Below are positions 36,824-47,482 of a stretch of DNA of 64,000 nucleotides, piece by piece. How positions within the stretch are numbered: the first letter of the stretch is position 1; each line of letters starts with the position of its first letter. The stretch lies in contig JAJNNX010000013.1 of the NCBI GenBank assembly GCA_023159155.1, positions 868,001-932,000 on the forward strand, read 5' to 3'. Below the pieces are notes generated by a model. It was not told the origin of the DNA, made no database searches, and worked only from the letters and a program-made list of their open reading frames with translations. The position numbers were made by a program, and so were the translations under genes. Source of the DNA: Ustulina deusta (Eukaryota > Ascomycota > Sordariomycetes > Xylariales > Xylariaceae).

Positions 36824-38173
36824 ATTGGCTTAACCTAGAAGAGGGTTTGGGTTGACGGGGAGTTTCGGAGAGGGTTGGGGATTGGTTGGAGTTGGGTTAG
36901 ACGTGGGGTTTGAGACTTGGCCTGATAGAGAATATCTTATAACTTGTATCTTTTTGTCTGTACTCTCCTTGGGCCGGTATTCTTGTGTCGTGTTCAACGG
37001 AGCAGGAGTGGCAAGCACTCCGGACCTGGTGTGGCCCGTGGCGGGTTTGTCCCCCCCCATGTGAGCGTGTTGTTAGTTGGCAGGGTATAGTTCAATTGCA
37101 GCGCTTAATAGTGTGAAGAGGGTTGTGATTGCATGCTCGGCAGCTACACTTGCATCGCTGGTGATTTTGTTTGCGTACTCCAACTAGTTTCCACATGACA
37201 TGGACTTTGCCGCGCGGTGTAATTGCGCCCCGGTGAAGGGGTATAGTTGCACATCCCTTGATGGCGTAACAGCAATGGGCAGCTTTCCTGGAAACGGGCG
37301 CGAAGGCTTCGCAAACTTTCTGTAGCGAAAGTGATTATATTCTATATGATCGACCTGGCACCTTTGACCGAGAAGAATATTTCCGGTCAGGTAGTGCTTC
37401 TGCTGATCGAACCAAAAATGTGACGAGACGCATCCTATGATACTGATATGTATCTCGAATTCAGCGGGACAGTGTAGACTTTACCCTCGCTAAGTTGAGG
37501 TCGTGGTTTCAGTGATGAACAGATCAACTTGTCAAACAATCATGGAAATTGGATATGAGGCCAGTGTATTAGGGTGAGAGGACATACCAATAATATATTT
37601 GGAGGGCAAGTAGAGTATGGTGTTGAATGTTGTGAACACGGGATGGGGTGGTCCGTTATTCGGGTAGAGCAGCGTTAATAATATAATCAATATGTTCGGG
37701 GCCTTGCCTTTTCGTTTTCAGGGATATCAATCCTAGCTGTCTATTTGACTCCTACCTTTCTTACCTTACAATTCACCATTCGCTCAATGCCACGTCGAGA
37801 TCACGAGGGCTCGATAGCAGTTAGATATCTTGAGCATTGTGTTGTTTGAATCGCATAAAAGCTGGGCGATGAGTTCGGTAGCGTTCCTGAGGAGGTAATG
37901 CGCCCCTGTTACGTTAGCACGCATATACGCGTAGAGGTAGGCTGATTCATGGGCTTCTGTAGCAATATATCACATAATAATAAGCGAGAACGCCACCGAG
38001 TAAAATAGAATCAACATAAAACGACCAAGTGTGTTCGTAGTTTCACAATAATATTCCGTAAAGCCCGTGCGTTCGACCCCAGGGCGCCTCGTGTCTTCCC
38101 AGGCCGCATCTAATCATGCGTTGGTTAATCATGTATTCTACTAGACCATCTATACACATCCATATCGCTCTTA
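36824..38173. other. Convergent intergenic region
   Basis: 1.35 kb between convergent genes. No ORF over 80 codons looks coding, and no repeat or RNA was recognised. It is moderately AT-rich in the right half. Confidence 0.45.
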
Positions 38174-40021
38174 CTACTTCTGCAACACTTCCCTGACCGC
38201 TTTGGCAACGCTCGCTACATCCTCGAAGACAGGCCAATGCCCAACATTCTCTAGCACCACAAGATGTGAATTCCCAACTATGTCTCTGTATTTCTGACAG
38301 ACCGTAGGAGTGGAGACTTCATCATCCTGGCCGGTAATGATCAAGGCATCGGCGTTTAATTTCTCAAATTCCAAACACTCAGTAGCACCTGCAAAGGCGT
38401 GACAAGCTTTCGCATAGCCCTCGGGGTCCTGGCTAAGGAGACTTAGGCGTACGGCCGCGATAGCGAGAGGATTATGCTTCGTGGAGGATTCGGACACCCC
38501 TTGGGTAATGGCTGCATCTACAACAGCGGCCATGCCCCTCGTCCGCGCAAGAGCGGCACGAGCAAATAAGATACTGCGGTTAGCCTCGGGTAAAGGACAC
38601 GGTGGCGGACTGATCAGAACTAGCCTTTTCACCAGACCGGGGTTCTCCAGGGCAAACTTTACAGCCACCAAGCAGCCCGTGGAATGAGCAAAAAGTGTAG
38701 CGGGCCTGGAGGTAGAAATACCGGCTGTTTGAAAGATGCCCGCAAGGTCGGTAGCCAGGGATTCGATGGTGAGCTGGCTCAGGGGATGAGTAGGACTTAG
38801 GCCGTGACCTTCAAAGTCGTATAGATGGAGGGTTGCGCAGTCTGCGAGGGACAACATGGAAATAAGGGGTGTCCAATAGTCTTTCGTCCCGCCTAACCCA
38901 TTGGCGAAGATCATATTCTCACTAGCAGATCCAATCTGCCGATAAGAGATAGGCTTGCCGTTTATAACTGTCAGGCCGGCGCCTTTACCGGCTGCCCTGG
39001 AGATATTTGTTAAATCGAAAGCTGAAGCGAAACTGACATGAGGTCTTGCGATATTGCTTATCCCTGGTTGGGAGATCTTATTCCTTAGAGTACCAAGGCC
39101 CGTAACGGAAATGGAGATCTCGTCACCAGGTTTCAAAAACACTGGAGGCTGCTTTCCGATGCCTACACCAGCAGGAGTTCCAGTCGCTAGTACGTCTCCT
39201 GGCTGCAGAGTCTGTCCGGCGGAGATCACAGCGAGGAGATGAGGTATAGGGAAAATGAGGTCCTCCGTCGTTGAATCCTGTCGAGGCTTGCCGTTTACAT
39301 GTGTTTGGACTCGCAAAGTCTTTGGAAGTTCCTCCTTCGGCACCGCTATAGGACCCTGCGAGGAGTGAGATTCCAAGTATCGAACAAAATGGGATCGGGA
39401 TGAGGATTAAGATTGGTGATCTAATTTTCTTACAATAGGACAATATGTATCAGCCGACTTGCCGATAAAAAACTGCTTATGGTCGCGTTGTCTCTCCCGG
39501 GCAGTGACATCGTTGATAATCGTGTAGCCCCAGATGTATTGCCAAGCATCTTGCTCTTTGATACGAAATCCTGGCTTGCCGATGATGACACCAATTTCGC
39601 CTTCATAATCGGCAGTTGAGGTGAAGTCCTCGTGTAGCAGGATCTCTTCGCGATTGGCGATAATCGAAGTTGCCCTCTTGGTGAATATCACCGGGTGGCT
39701 CGGGCGGTCAACCTTGTCGGAACTGTCGTACCCGGAGCTGTTGAACTCCTTGGCGTGCTCCATATAATTTTTGCCGACTGCTAGCACATCGCGACCGGAT
39801 ATGGGGGGTAGGATCTTGACCGACTCTCCCGAAATTGGTGGCCCAGCGGCAGCTAACTTATCTGGTGACCCTGCTTCAATAACCTGATAAAGGTTCTTCA
39901 CGGGAGTCCCAGAAAGAAAGCTTAATGGCTGTATTGTGTTCCTCTCTATGTCGAAGTGCCCAATCTGGTCGAAGCCAGTCTCCGGATGCACGAAAGCGAT
40001 ATAATTTGTGAGTTTCGCCAT
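38174..40021 (-). CDS. Fusion of a fumarylacetoacetate-hydrolase (FAH) domain and an alpha/beta hydrolase
   Basis: Two exons on minus: 40021-39434 and 39355-38174; 589 residues in one frame. Residues 1-290 are an FAH-family domain: KNYMEHAKE (His89, Glu92), the metal ligands Glu140 and Glu142 in DYEGEIGVIIGK and Asp171 in INDVTAR, then KSADTYCPI/GPIA across the 78-bp intron, and GDVLATGTPAGVG. Residues about 320-589 are an alpha/beta hydrolase with nucleophile Ser421 (FAHSTGC), an acid Asp at 540-541 (GQDDEVSTP) and His569 (NVGHWPVFE). FAH-family enzymes cleave C-C bonds of diketo acids or decarboxylate/hydrate ring-fission products; the hydrolase half resembles 3-oxoadipate enol-lactonases. 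Both active sites look intact, so consecutive steps of an aromatic-acid catabolic route are likely, but the substrates are unknown. The second half keeps frame with no stop between domains. Confidence 0.92.
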
Positions 40022-40780
40022 CTCATTGGAACGCGACTTTCAAGGGGGCTAAAGGCTGCTCTTGACCTCGCGCTCGATTGCTACGTTTCAATGAAGGCGC
40101 CCACGATGTTTCCCTGCGGCCTAGACTACCGCAGATATAATCAACCCTGCGTAAGAGTGCTGAGATTTAAGCATGATCGCGAATTAAGATGTTTGGATGC
40201 CGAAGGGCGTTAATCTCCGAACCCCGAAAACGGAGAGCCAATTGTCTTCCCCTCAATTTCTCTCTGAAGATCCACACTCCAATCAATCGTCCGGAATATC
40301 GCCGCGGTTGACTACCAAGTCGTCGGCTTCCCTAGACATTGTTTCTTTGCTTCCCGGTGATGTACGAGTCTTCACGAAAACGAGTGGTGATGATGATGAG
40401 TGGCGCCGCGATACCAGCATCATCTATTCTCCAACGCTCTTTGATGAGCTGACGGAAGCTGAAATTCTATGGCGGTCTTGAGTGGGCTCATGCGTATCGC
40501 TTCCAGAGACTCCCGTTACTGGTCCCATTCCGCGCAGAATAGGAATAAATAACCATCTTTGAACAGTCAGTTTGAGGATTGATGCAGAATAAGGAGGTGT
40601 GCTAGCGATGCTACCCAGACGCTGGATGACTAATGCACGTTGACGCTGCGCAAATCTGGTAGAACGATATGATTTACGTTCCCGCTACCGATACAATTTT
40701 CTTTTATGGATGCATAGAGTTACGTTGAAGGTGTGAGCGACACGTTGCTTGTCGCTCCAGAAGCTGATGCATACTAATTT
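40022..40780. other. Intergenic region with an uncertain small ORF
   Basis: 759 bases between two minus-strand genes. A plus-strand ORF at 40197-40481 (94 codons) includes DIVSLLPGDVRVFTKTSG and ends TLFDELTEAEILWRS; it reads like real protein but no intron partner or family was found. Otherwise nothing seen. Confidence 0.4.
40197..40481 (+). CDS. Possible small ORF, unrecognised
   Basis: 94-codon ORF, divergent from the FAH fusion gene, whose start is 176 bases away. It is polar and acidic, without membrane segments. It may be a short gene, a gene fragment or chance. I cannot choose. Confidence 0.22.
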   Translation: MPKGVNLRTPKTESQLSSPQFLSEDPHSNQSSGISPRLTTKSSASLDIVSLLPGDVRVFTKTSGDDDEWRRDTSIIYSPTLFDELTEAEILWRS

Positions 40781-43561
40781 CTACAGGGTCCATAGGCCGC
40801 TACGTCGTTTACCAGTGGGGTATACGATCAAAGCAGATATGAGCAAGCCCACAGTGATGCCAATCGATATCTGAATCATGCTAGCTGCCACGTTAAACAC
40901 CTATGTATGAAAGCGTTAATATCAATAAGTACAAGGAGAATGAATACAACGCTCGGGGTAGACATAATACGTACCGCTGCATTTAGTTGCGTGTTGTTAG
41001 TCTAGATCGATGTTAGCATGACCTGTAAAGTGACAACATTGCGCAGGGGGTTGTGGAATATGCGGCACGGCTCCATTGAACATCGTGGTGCTGCATGATG
41101 CTTGGATTAAGCTAAGCACATAAAATCTAGTGAAGATGAAACCAAGAAGATAGAAGTAAACCAAATGCTATGACGGGGACGTTTCTGATACTTACATCAG
41201 ATGTCGCTGTCCCAGTCGAGTTTGTGAGATTGGAGGCGATTGCCAAGCCGCTCGTGATGGCGCCTGTTGAGGCGAGGCCGCCTGGGACTTGAATGTAAAC
41301 AGCGGGAAGTAGGACTGCCGCCGCTACTCCGTGCCTGATACGGCTGTACAGGTTCGCTAATACACCAACAGTGAATGCTCCAAACGTATAGGCGATCGAA
41401 GGACTGGCGGCGAATCTTTTGCTGGTGAAGAAATTGACCGTATAACCAGCAAGAGCGATGACGACCATGGCGGGCATTTGAGTCCATTTGGCTTGAACAG
41501 TGAACGTGACAAAAATGATGTAGAGCGGTACGAAGAGGAAGTTCCAGTAAGGACTAAGGGGATTTTGGCACGATGTTTCCGTGACGGCATTGGAATCGAT
41601 AGCGCCGTACAAGGCAGTCCCGACCGTGATACCATAAACCAGGAATAGCGAGTAAATGATGGAATAGACAAGTCTAATCGCGCCGGGCACTATCGCCTTG
41701 GAATGGAGTTCTAGCGCGGAAGATAATACAAGCCACCCTGGAAGAATTAGGGCAATGGACCCCTGAGTGATTGCTGAGAAACAGAATAAATTTCCGTCGC
41801 GGATGCTGCCGAAGGCGCGTGCGAGAAAGCTCAGTAAAATCGCGGCGCTGACTTCGAAGACGGTGTTATACGTGTTCGACCTCGGGGCGACAACAAGCTG
41901 CAGAAAGCCCAAGAGCGCACCTAGGGCGAAGATGATGGGGAGGTCGATGAGGCGAGCGTTGAAGAAGCACGACACTGAGGCGCTCGCGAGCCCGTACATG
42001 AGAACGCAAACCCACACAGGGTAACGATCCTTGGCTGTGATCACCTGGTCTAGCCTCGAGAGGGCATCATCCAGACTGATAATGTCGTGCAAGACCTCCT
42101 TGTAGATATCATGGACGTCCTTGAGCTTGCCGAGGTTGACACTTTGGGCAGTGCGAACAATTTTTACTTCGGCTGTGTGCGTGAACACGTCGTCAAACGA
42201 GATGATCATGCAATTAGGGATATAGAGAAACTGGCTGTCAATCTCCAGTACTCTCGCCGACATGGCCAGATATTCCTCCAGCCGGTGAGTCGGTGCGCCG
42301 AATAGCATTAGTGCCCGGCACATCTTCACGATGTACTCTTGGCGCTTGAGGATGTCGGCAACATGGATCTTGATCTTTACTTCCTCCTCACGAGCCAAGC
42401 CCATCATTGTCATTATTTTTCCGCTCGTAGTTCTCTTGTGCCCACGTCGCTTTCGGACTTCAGCGGGGCTTGGTACGTTCCACGCGCCTTCGCTCGGGTT
42501 CGCTAATTTTACCGATGCCCCAGCTAACATGGCAATGGTTTCCTGCGACCGCGTCGCTTTTTCCTGCTCGTACCATTTCCTCCGTGTCGGGGTTGCTGCG
42601 CCTGAAGACCCTGGAGTGTCACCTGTATTTAATCGCTGAGCCTGGAGGGGATCATATATCGGATTTCGGTAGGCCTGAAGGAGTTGGTAAAAGACACCTC
42701 CCCTGGCACTTCCCGAGGATACGTGCGCTTCATCTGCCATGCCCGTGTTTCGATCTGTCTGGGACGGATTGCCTGCTGAAATTGAATTAGAAGACCATTA
42801 CGAAGGGGGCACCTCTCTTCTGGAGATGGTTGATCAAGCGCGACAGAAGACGGCCATGTTTGTCCGGCATAACACAGCTAAATGCCCTAAGGTCAATGTA
42901 ACCAGAAGAGCATATGGCGCACAAAGTTAAATAGCGTACCTGAAATATTTCGCATCACCCCCTCTAGATTTTGTGTGTGAACCTTGAGAAGGCCTTCGGC
43001 TTCCACTTCAGGTTTAGTGCCCTGATGGCCCAGAGACACATCGCCACGCGTCTGTGGAGAAGCATACGAATTTGCCATGGGAACCTCGGAATAGCTCGCG
43101 TTTGTCACGGCGTCTGAGTCTATGGACCATCTGTTACCTGGATCGCTGGAGTCATCATCCCAGGTATCGAACGCCACAGCACGGGCACGTTCTGCGGCAG
43201 CCGCTGCAGATGCTCGTTTTCCCGGGCTGAGAGGCTCGTCGGCAACGTTGCTAGCAGTAGAGCCGAGAGAATTCGGATCCCTTGAGAGCGCTGGCCGCAG
43301 CTTCCGTGGTCCCGGCGACACCAGCCGACGTTGCTCTCCCTGGGCCTCGGCAGCTTCTGCAGCCGCCGCAGGCAAGTCCACTTTGCTGTTGAAGCGAACT
43401 TTGGGTCTCTCCTGCTGTGTTCTCGGAAGCGACTCGTAGTTTCTTGGACTTCTGTCTGTGTCCTCTTCCGTGATGTCGTCTCTAACAGCTCCGAAAGCCA
43501 CAACGGCCGGGGGTGAAAGATCGTCAAGCTCACGGGGAGGATCTGAGTCGCGTGGCTCCAT
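40781..43561 (-). CDS. PRM10-like ThrE (DUF1212) multi-pass membrane protein
   Basis: Four exons on minus: 43561-42940, 42772-41196, 41001-40975 (27 bp), 40900-40781; 781 residues. Residues 1-210 are polar and Ala/Ser-rich. After a helical segment (FYQLLQAYRNPIYD) comes a linker and, from about 335, the ThrE/DUF1212 domain: ILKRQEYIVKMCRALMLFGAPTHRLE-type start, IDSQFLYIPNCMIISFDD, and about ten hydrophobic membrane segments. The last exon ends in VYPTGKRRSGLWTL after a final membrane helix. Yeast Prm10 is pheromone-induced; bacterial ThrE exports threonine. Transport function in fungi is not established. The 27-bp exon (encodes TNNTQLNAA) is required to bridge phase-0 introns between TGTATSD and VFNVAASMIQISIG, which matches the family's expected continuity. 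Confidence 0.88.
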
Positions 43562-44845
43562 GACTTGGGATAGTCACACACTCTCTCTCGTAACACGTTT
43601 TGAGCGTAGAAATTAAGACTGTTAGGTTTATTCAAATACTGGCAGGTCATGCGACATGTGATTTTATATTTTGCCTCAGTGTATACAGGATCGTCCGAGA
43701 TCAGGACCAATTACTAATAAAGGACTAGCTGTGCCTGTTCACGATATGCGATGGGTCAAAGCCTAGACCCGGGTCAGAATCGGACCCATATCGCCATGGC
43801 GGATATTCGCGGAACACTCACTGCCTACGCCTAATGTCAGAAGAAAAAAAAATACGAAATAATCTAACCATATTGTTGTTTTATTTATCCGATACTTGCC
43901 TGCATGGATATGCTTGTACTTATCCCTGGTGATGTGCTGTCCTAGCTCTTACATACACTGGTATTCCATGTATAGAACTGCAGATACGTTTCAGATTTCA
44001 GTGGAGCTAACTGCCAAGATCTATTACGTAGTGTAGTTCTTGGATTTACGGTTACCTGTTACCTTCTTACTCTATGTCATTGATTGAAACCCCTTGAATT
44101 AGCTAATTATCTTTAAGCTTCTAGATATATATTTAGTTTATCATTATTTTTGTGCCTATGGTTATCTACAATAGGTAGTATCTTGGTTTTTTTTGTTTCG
44201 TTGTGTGAGTAAATAGGATAGTGCCTATTCCGGTTTTGGCTCGCTGATCGATTGCAGCTTTAAAATATCGAGGTGTATTTCCGATAGCCGAATTGATAGC
44301 CCGATCCTGTACTCGGATTAGGTTGTTATGATGCCGTTATAGCAGCTGTTAGATTTTAGTGATGTAGATCTAGCCACGTATTTCTATAAAGATCGCGTTG
44401 TTGTTCTGCCTCTAGATAGGCCCTTTTACAGCGCGGTAATTATGTACAGAATTTTCTAGTAGAGTAGCCTAAGCCACACTCTCCAAGCCACATAGCTTAT
44501 GTAACCAACCTAGTGATCCTTTCGCAAGTGACTCGGGAGCTCGCAGTCACACTATCAACCAAGTGCTCAACCCAACAGTAGCACCACTTCACTAAGAGCG
44601 CTTTAAAAAATGAGGAAGTATCCAGTTCACAATGACATATATAGCAAGGCCTTTTTATCTTTGCAAAATCCTTAAAGCTTTAATATTCCTTTACTATTCA
44701 TTTCGCTAATACTATTAAAAAAATACGAGGCATCATAGTATATATAGGTACTAAACACTTTACATTAGTGATCTACTAACTGTAATAATAGTATGAGCGC
44801 TTGTAGGTAACTTCTTTTATCGCCTCCCTTGCCTCTGTTAAGGGA
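43562..44845. other. AT-rich region upstream of the PRM10-like gene
   Basis: 1.28 kb. From about 43830 to 44830 the DNA is AT-rich with many TA steps and no ORF, as in RIP-degraded repeats. No element ends were recognised. The first 250 bases are probably the promoter of the PRM10-like gene. Confidence 0.45.
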
Positions 44846-46041
44846 TCATGAGGAGTGCAAAAACAGGATAGCGAGCCTAGAGGCGATGGCGGAAAAGACC
44901 AGGAATTCTAATCCTAGGATACCGCATATTGTGAGCGCCACCCCAAGTTTAAGAAAGAAGATTTTGATGGATAGCACATAAAACCCCATCCAGCGGCCAC
45001 TGAAAGAACTCCACGCTTGGACGACCGAGAGCCCGTCCTTTCTGTCACTTTCCTTGACCCCGAAAGTCCGGTCAACAGAAACGACTGTCTCTTCGTCCTC
45101 GGGTAAAAGCGACGCCTGGATCCGCGTTAAGGCCACCAGAGTAGGTGCACACACAAAAGCTTGGATAGAGAGGTAAACGCCGAGGCACACGACGGCCTTC
45201 CATAGTGGGCCTGGTAGTTGTACCTGAGCTATGCCTGGAATGGCCAGAGGTTCGTCGGGGAGCTGCAGAACCCGCCAAGAGACGAAGTATGCAAACTCAG
45301 TAGCTGCGCAATACAACATAGTCGCGGGAGCAGCTGCCTTGAATACCGTCCTGAAATCTAGAATGCGTTTCCAAAAGAGTTTAGCCTTCGGTGTCGTGAT
45401 GATCACATGCACCCAAACGGTGTTCAACTGGACGGCTAGTAAGGCCGCCACGATGCGCAAAACCGGGCTCGGTGCCGAGAAAACGGTGCCGAGACCTGCG
45501 GGGATGACCGCAGTGGCGACGTTGTAGACGCCGAAGACAAATAGTCCGCGCCGACGCAGCCAAAAGCGGTCTGTTCGCTTAACAAGGTGGTGCAAGTCTT
45601 TGAGGCTGGATGCGAGCGGTGCGGACGCGGGTGCATCGCGTTCTTGGGTAGATAGAGAGTTTGATTCCTGATGTATATCGCTGCCTTCTTGAAGGGGCAG
45701 TAGTTCATATCTTGGGCGGCTCTCAACTATAGCAAGGATTGGAAAGACGGTGGATACGGTATATTGGAGCTAGTATGCGATTTAATATCTACTTACATAA
45801 TGCGTACCCCAATATAAGATAGCGATGAGATGTCGGATGTAATAGAGCAAGGTAAACTTACGTATAAAAAGATAATGATTATAACGGCGATGTGCGCAGC
45901 GATAAAGAGAGCACCGAGGATAGAAAACAGCGCTTTACTGGAACCGCCCTCATCTCTTCTCATGATCTCCATAGAGAGACCCTGCCCCTGTGTGGCTATG
46001 CTGACGGCAAGCCGGGAAAACAGCATCTCCCAATATTGCAC
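44846..46041 (-). CDS. Multi-pass integral membrane protein of unknown function
   Basis: Modelled as two exons on minus, 46041-45862 and 45721-44846; 351 residues. Exon 1 has one hydrophobic helix (LFSILGALFIAAHIAVIIIIFLY). Exon 2 begins with a polar stretch (ELLPLQEGSDIHQES) and then a set of membrane segments, including GLFVFGVYNVATAVIPAGLG, AALLAVQLNTVWVHVIITTP, AVVCLGVYLSIQAFVCAPTL and a C-terminal hydrophobic pair. The loop RIQASLLPEDEETVVSVDRTFG is a recognisable feature of a widespread ascomycete membrane-protein family often labelled ubiquitin carrier without functional proof. The exon join is uncertain: the acceptor that keeps frame is GAG (45722-45724), whereas the better TATAG acceptor five bases earlier would shift it. 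The start could also differ. Confidence 0.65.
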
Positions 46042-47482
46042 AGCTCCGTTTTGTGATTGGTGTTAGATACAATAGCTTATCCCGTATAGAGGTAAGACTA
46101 GCAAAAGTAGAAAAAATATAAAAGGTGAATGCATTAGGTGGTAGGCTAGTAGCCTAGGATTTATCAATACATTGAAATTAGGCAGAGATGAGTCTGAAAT
46201 AGAAATTTTCGCTTCTAAATCTATCCGAAACCGCAGGTCTGCAGGTCGACGGCACAGCAGGCAAAGCTGAGCTGCACTGCACCTATGTCAGCGGGGGCGA
46301 ACTCAACGCCTCTGACAAAGCGGGGCGCCCTCAGCCATCTTCATCATAGTTATCACTAGATACGTATCAAAAGCAACACCTCTCGTGCCCAGGCTACAGC
46401 AGAAGCTGCCACCAGAAATAATCACTGGCCTGTTGCCAACAGGCGGAGCTGAAGGACTGGACTCGTGATTTCTGTTGAAAGAGCAAGGTTTAGTCTCTTT
46501 GGGGTGCCCGTCTTGTTGGGTCGAATTCTGCCCATAATATTGCCCCTTTTAAAGATGCGCATGCCTATAAAATCGACCGAGCGTCGCGCGGTGCGGGCAT
46601 TGCGTGTTAGTTCCTATGCGATGCTTGGAAAATGCTAGCTAAGAGTTGGCATTGATCTCTAAGTGGTACACATCAATGTGCTTGTTTAGGCGTTGTGTCA
46701 CTGTCCCAACAGTAAAGACATAGAAGAAACTGCAGGCGATCAAGTACCCGACTTAATAGCGTTTTAGTTTTTTTTCGTAGCGTCACGGTATGTCGATGTA
46801 GGTCTGTTCTTTGACGTGTTGTGACAGTAATGTCGAGCATGTGGACTTTGGTAAGCTAGTGGGCAAAGACAGCAGCGGTAAACATTTTATCTTGTGTTCG
46901 CCAGATGGTATGCAAGAGCCTAGGCTACTATGTATAGTATATACGTATTTTTGTGATTTTATTTTCTGAGAGTTTTAGTTAAAGATATAAGATAAACAAA
47001 AATTTATGTCCTCGGGTACTGCTGTTATTAAAAATTTGTTCTTAGACTAGCCTACTTGCAATGCCATCGTGGAGATTATGAGAGGTGCTATGAGTGAGCC
47101 GGTTTGTTTCAACGAGAAATTTTCTTAGATACACTTGTGATGAACAGAAACGCTTAGGATATAACCTGCTTGCAAACGGTGCAAACGTGCTAGGGGAACG
47201 ACGCTCCTAAAATCGATAATATGGCGTATGGTAATCCTCCCTTAAAGCTCCAGCGGGGATTATCTGTCTAGTTAATCAGTTAAGAGCGACGTTGAACTGC
47301 GCAGACAATCTGCAGGGTGGGCCCATGGACAACAGCGACTACCGTGAGTAGTAAGTCTTAGCCCTCTTAACTATCGTCCGGTCTACCCATGGGCTGATGG
47401 ATTGCTGCTTGGGTTTTCCTAGCACAAGAATCTGGTTTCAGGAGTATCTCTATGGCTGCGTCGCACTGGGAGACAACCCTCT
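46042..47482. other. 1.4-kb intergenic region
   Basis: No ORF over 60 codons. GC-rich mosaic at 46240-46480, AT-rich at 46930-47060. No repeats, RNA genes or motifs were recognised. It separates two minus-strand genes. Confidence 0.45.
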
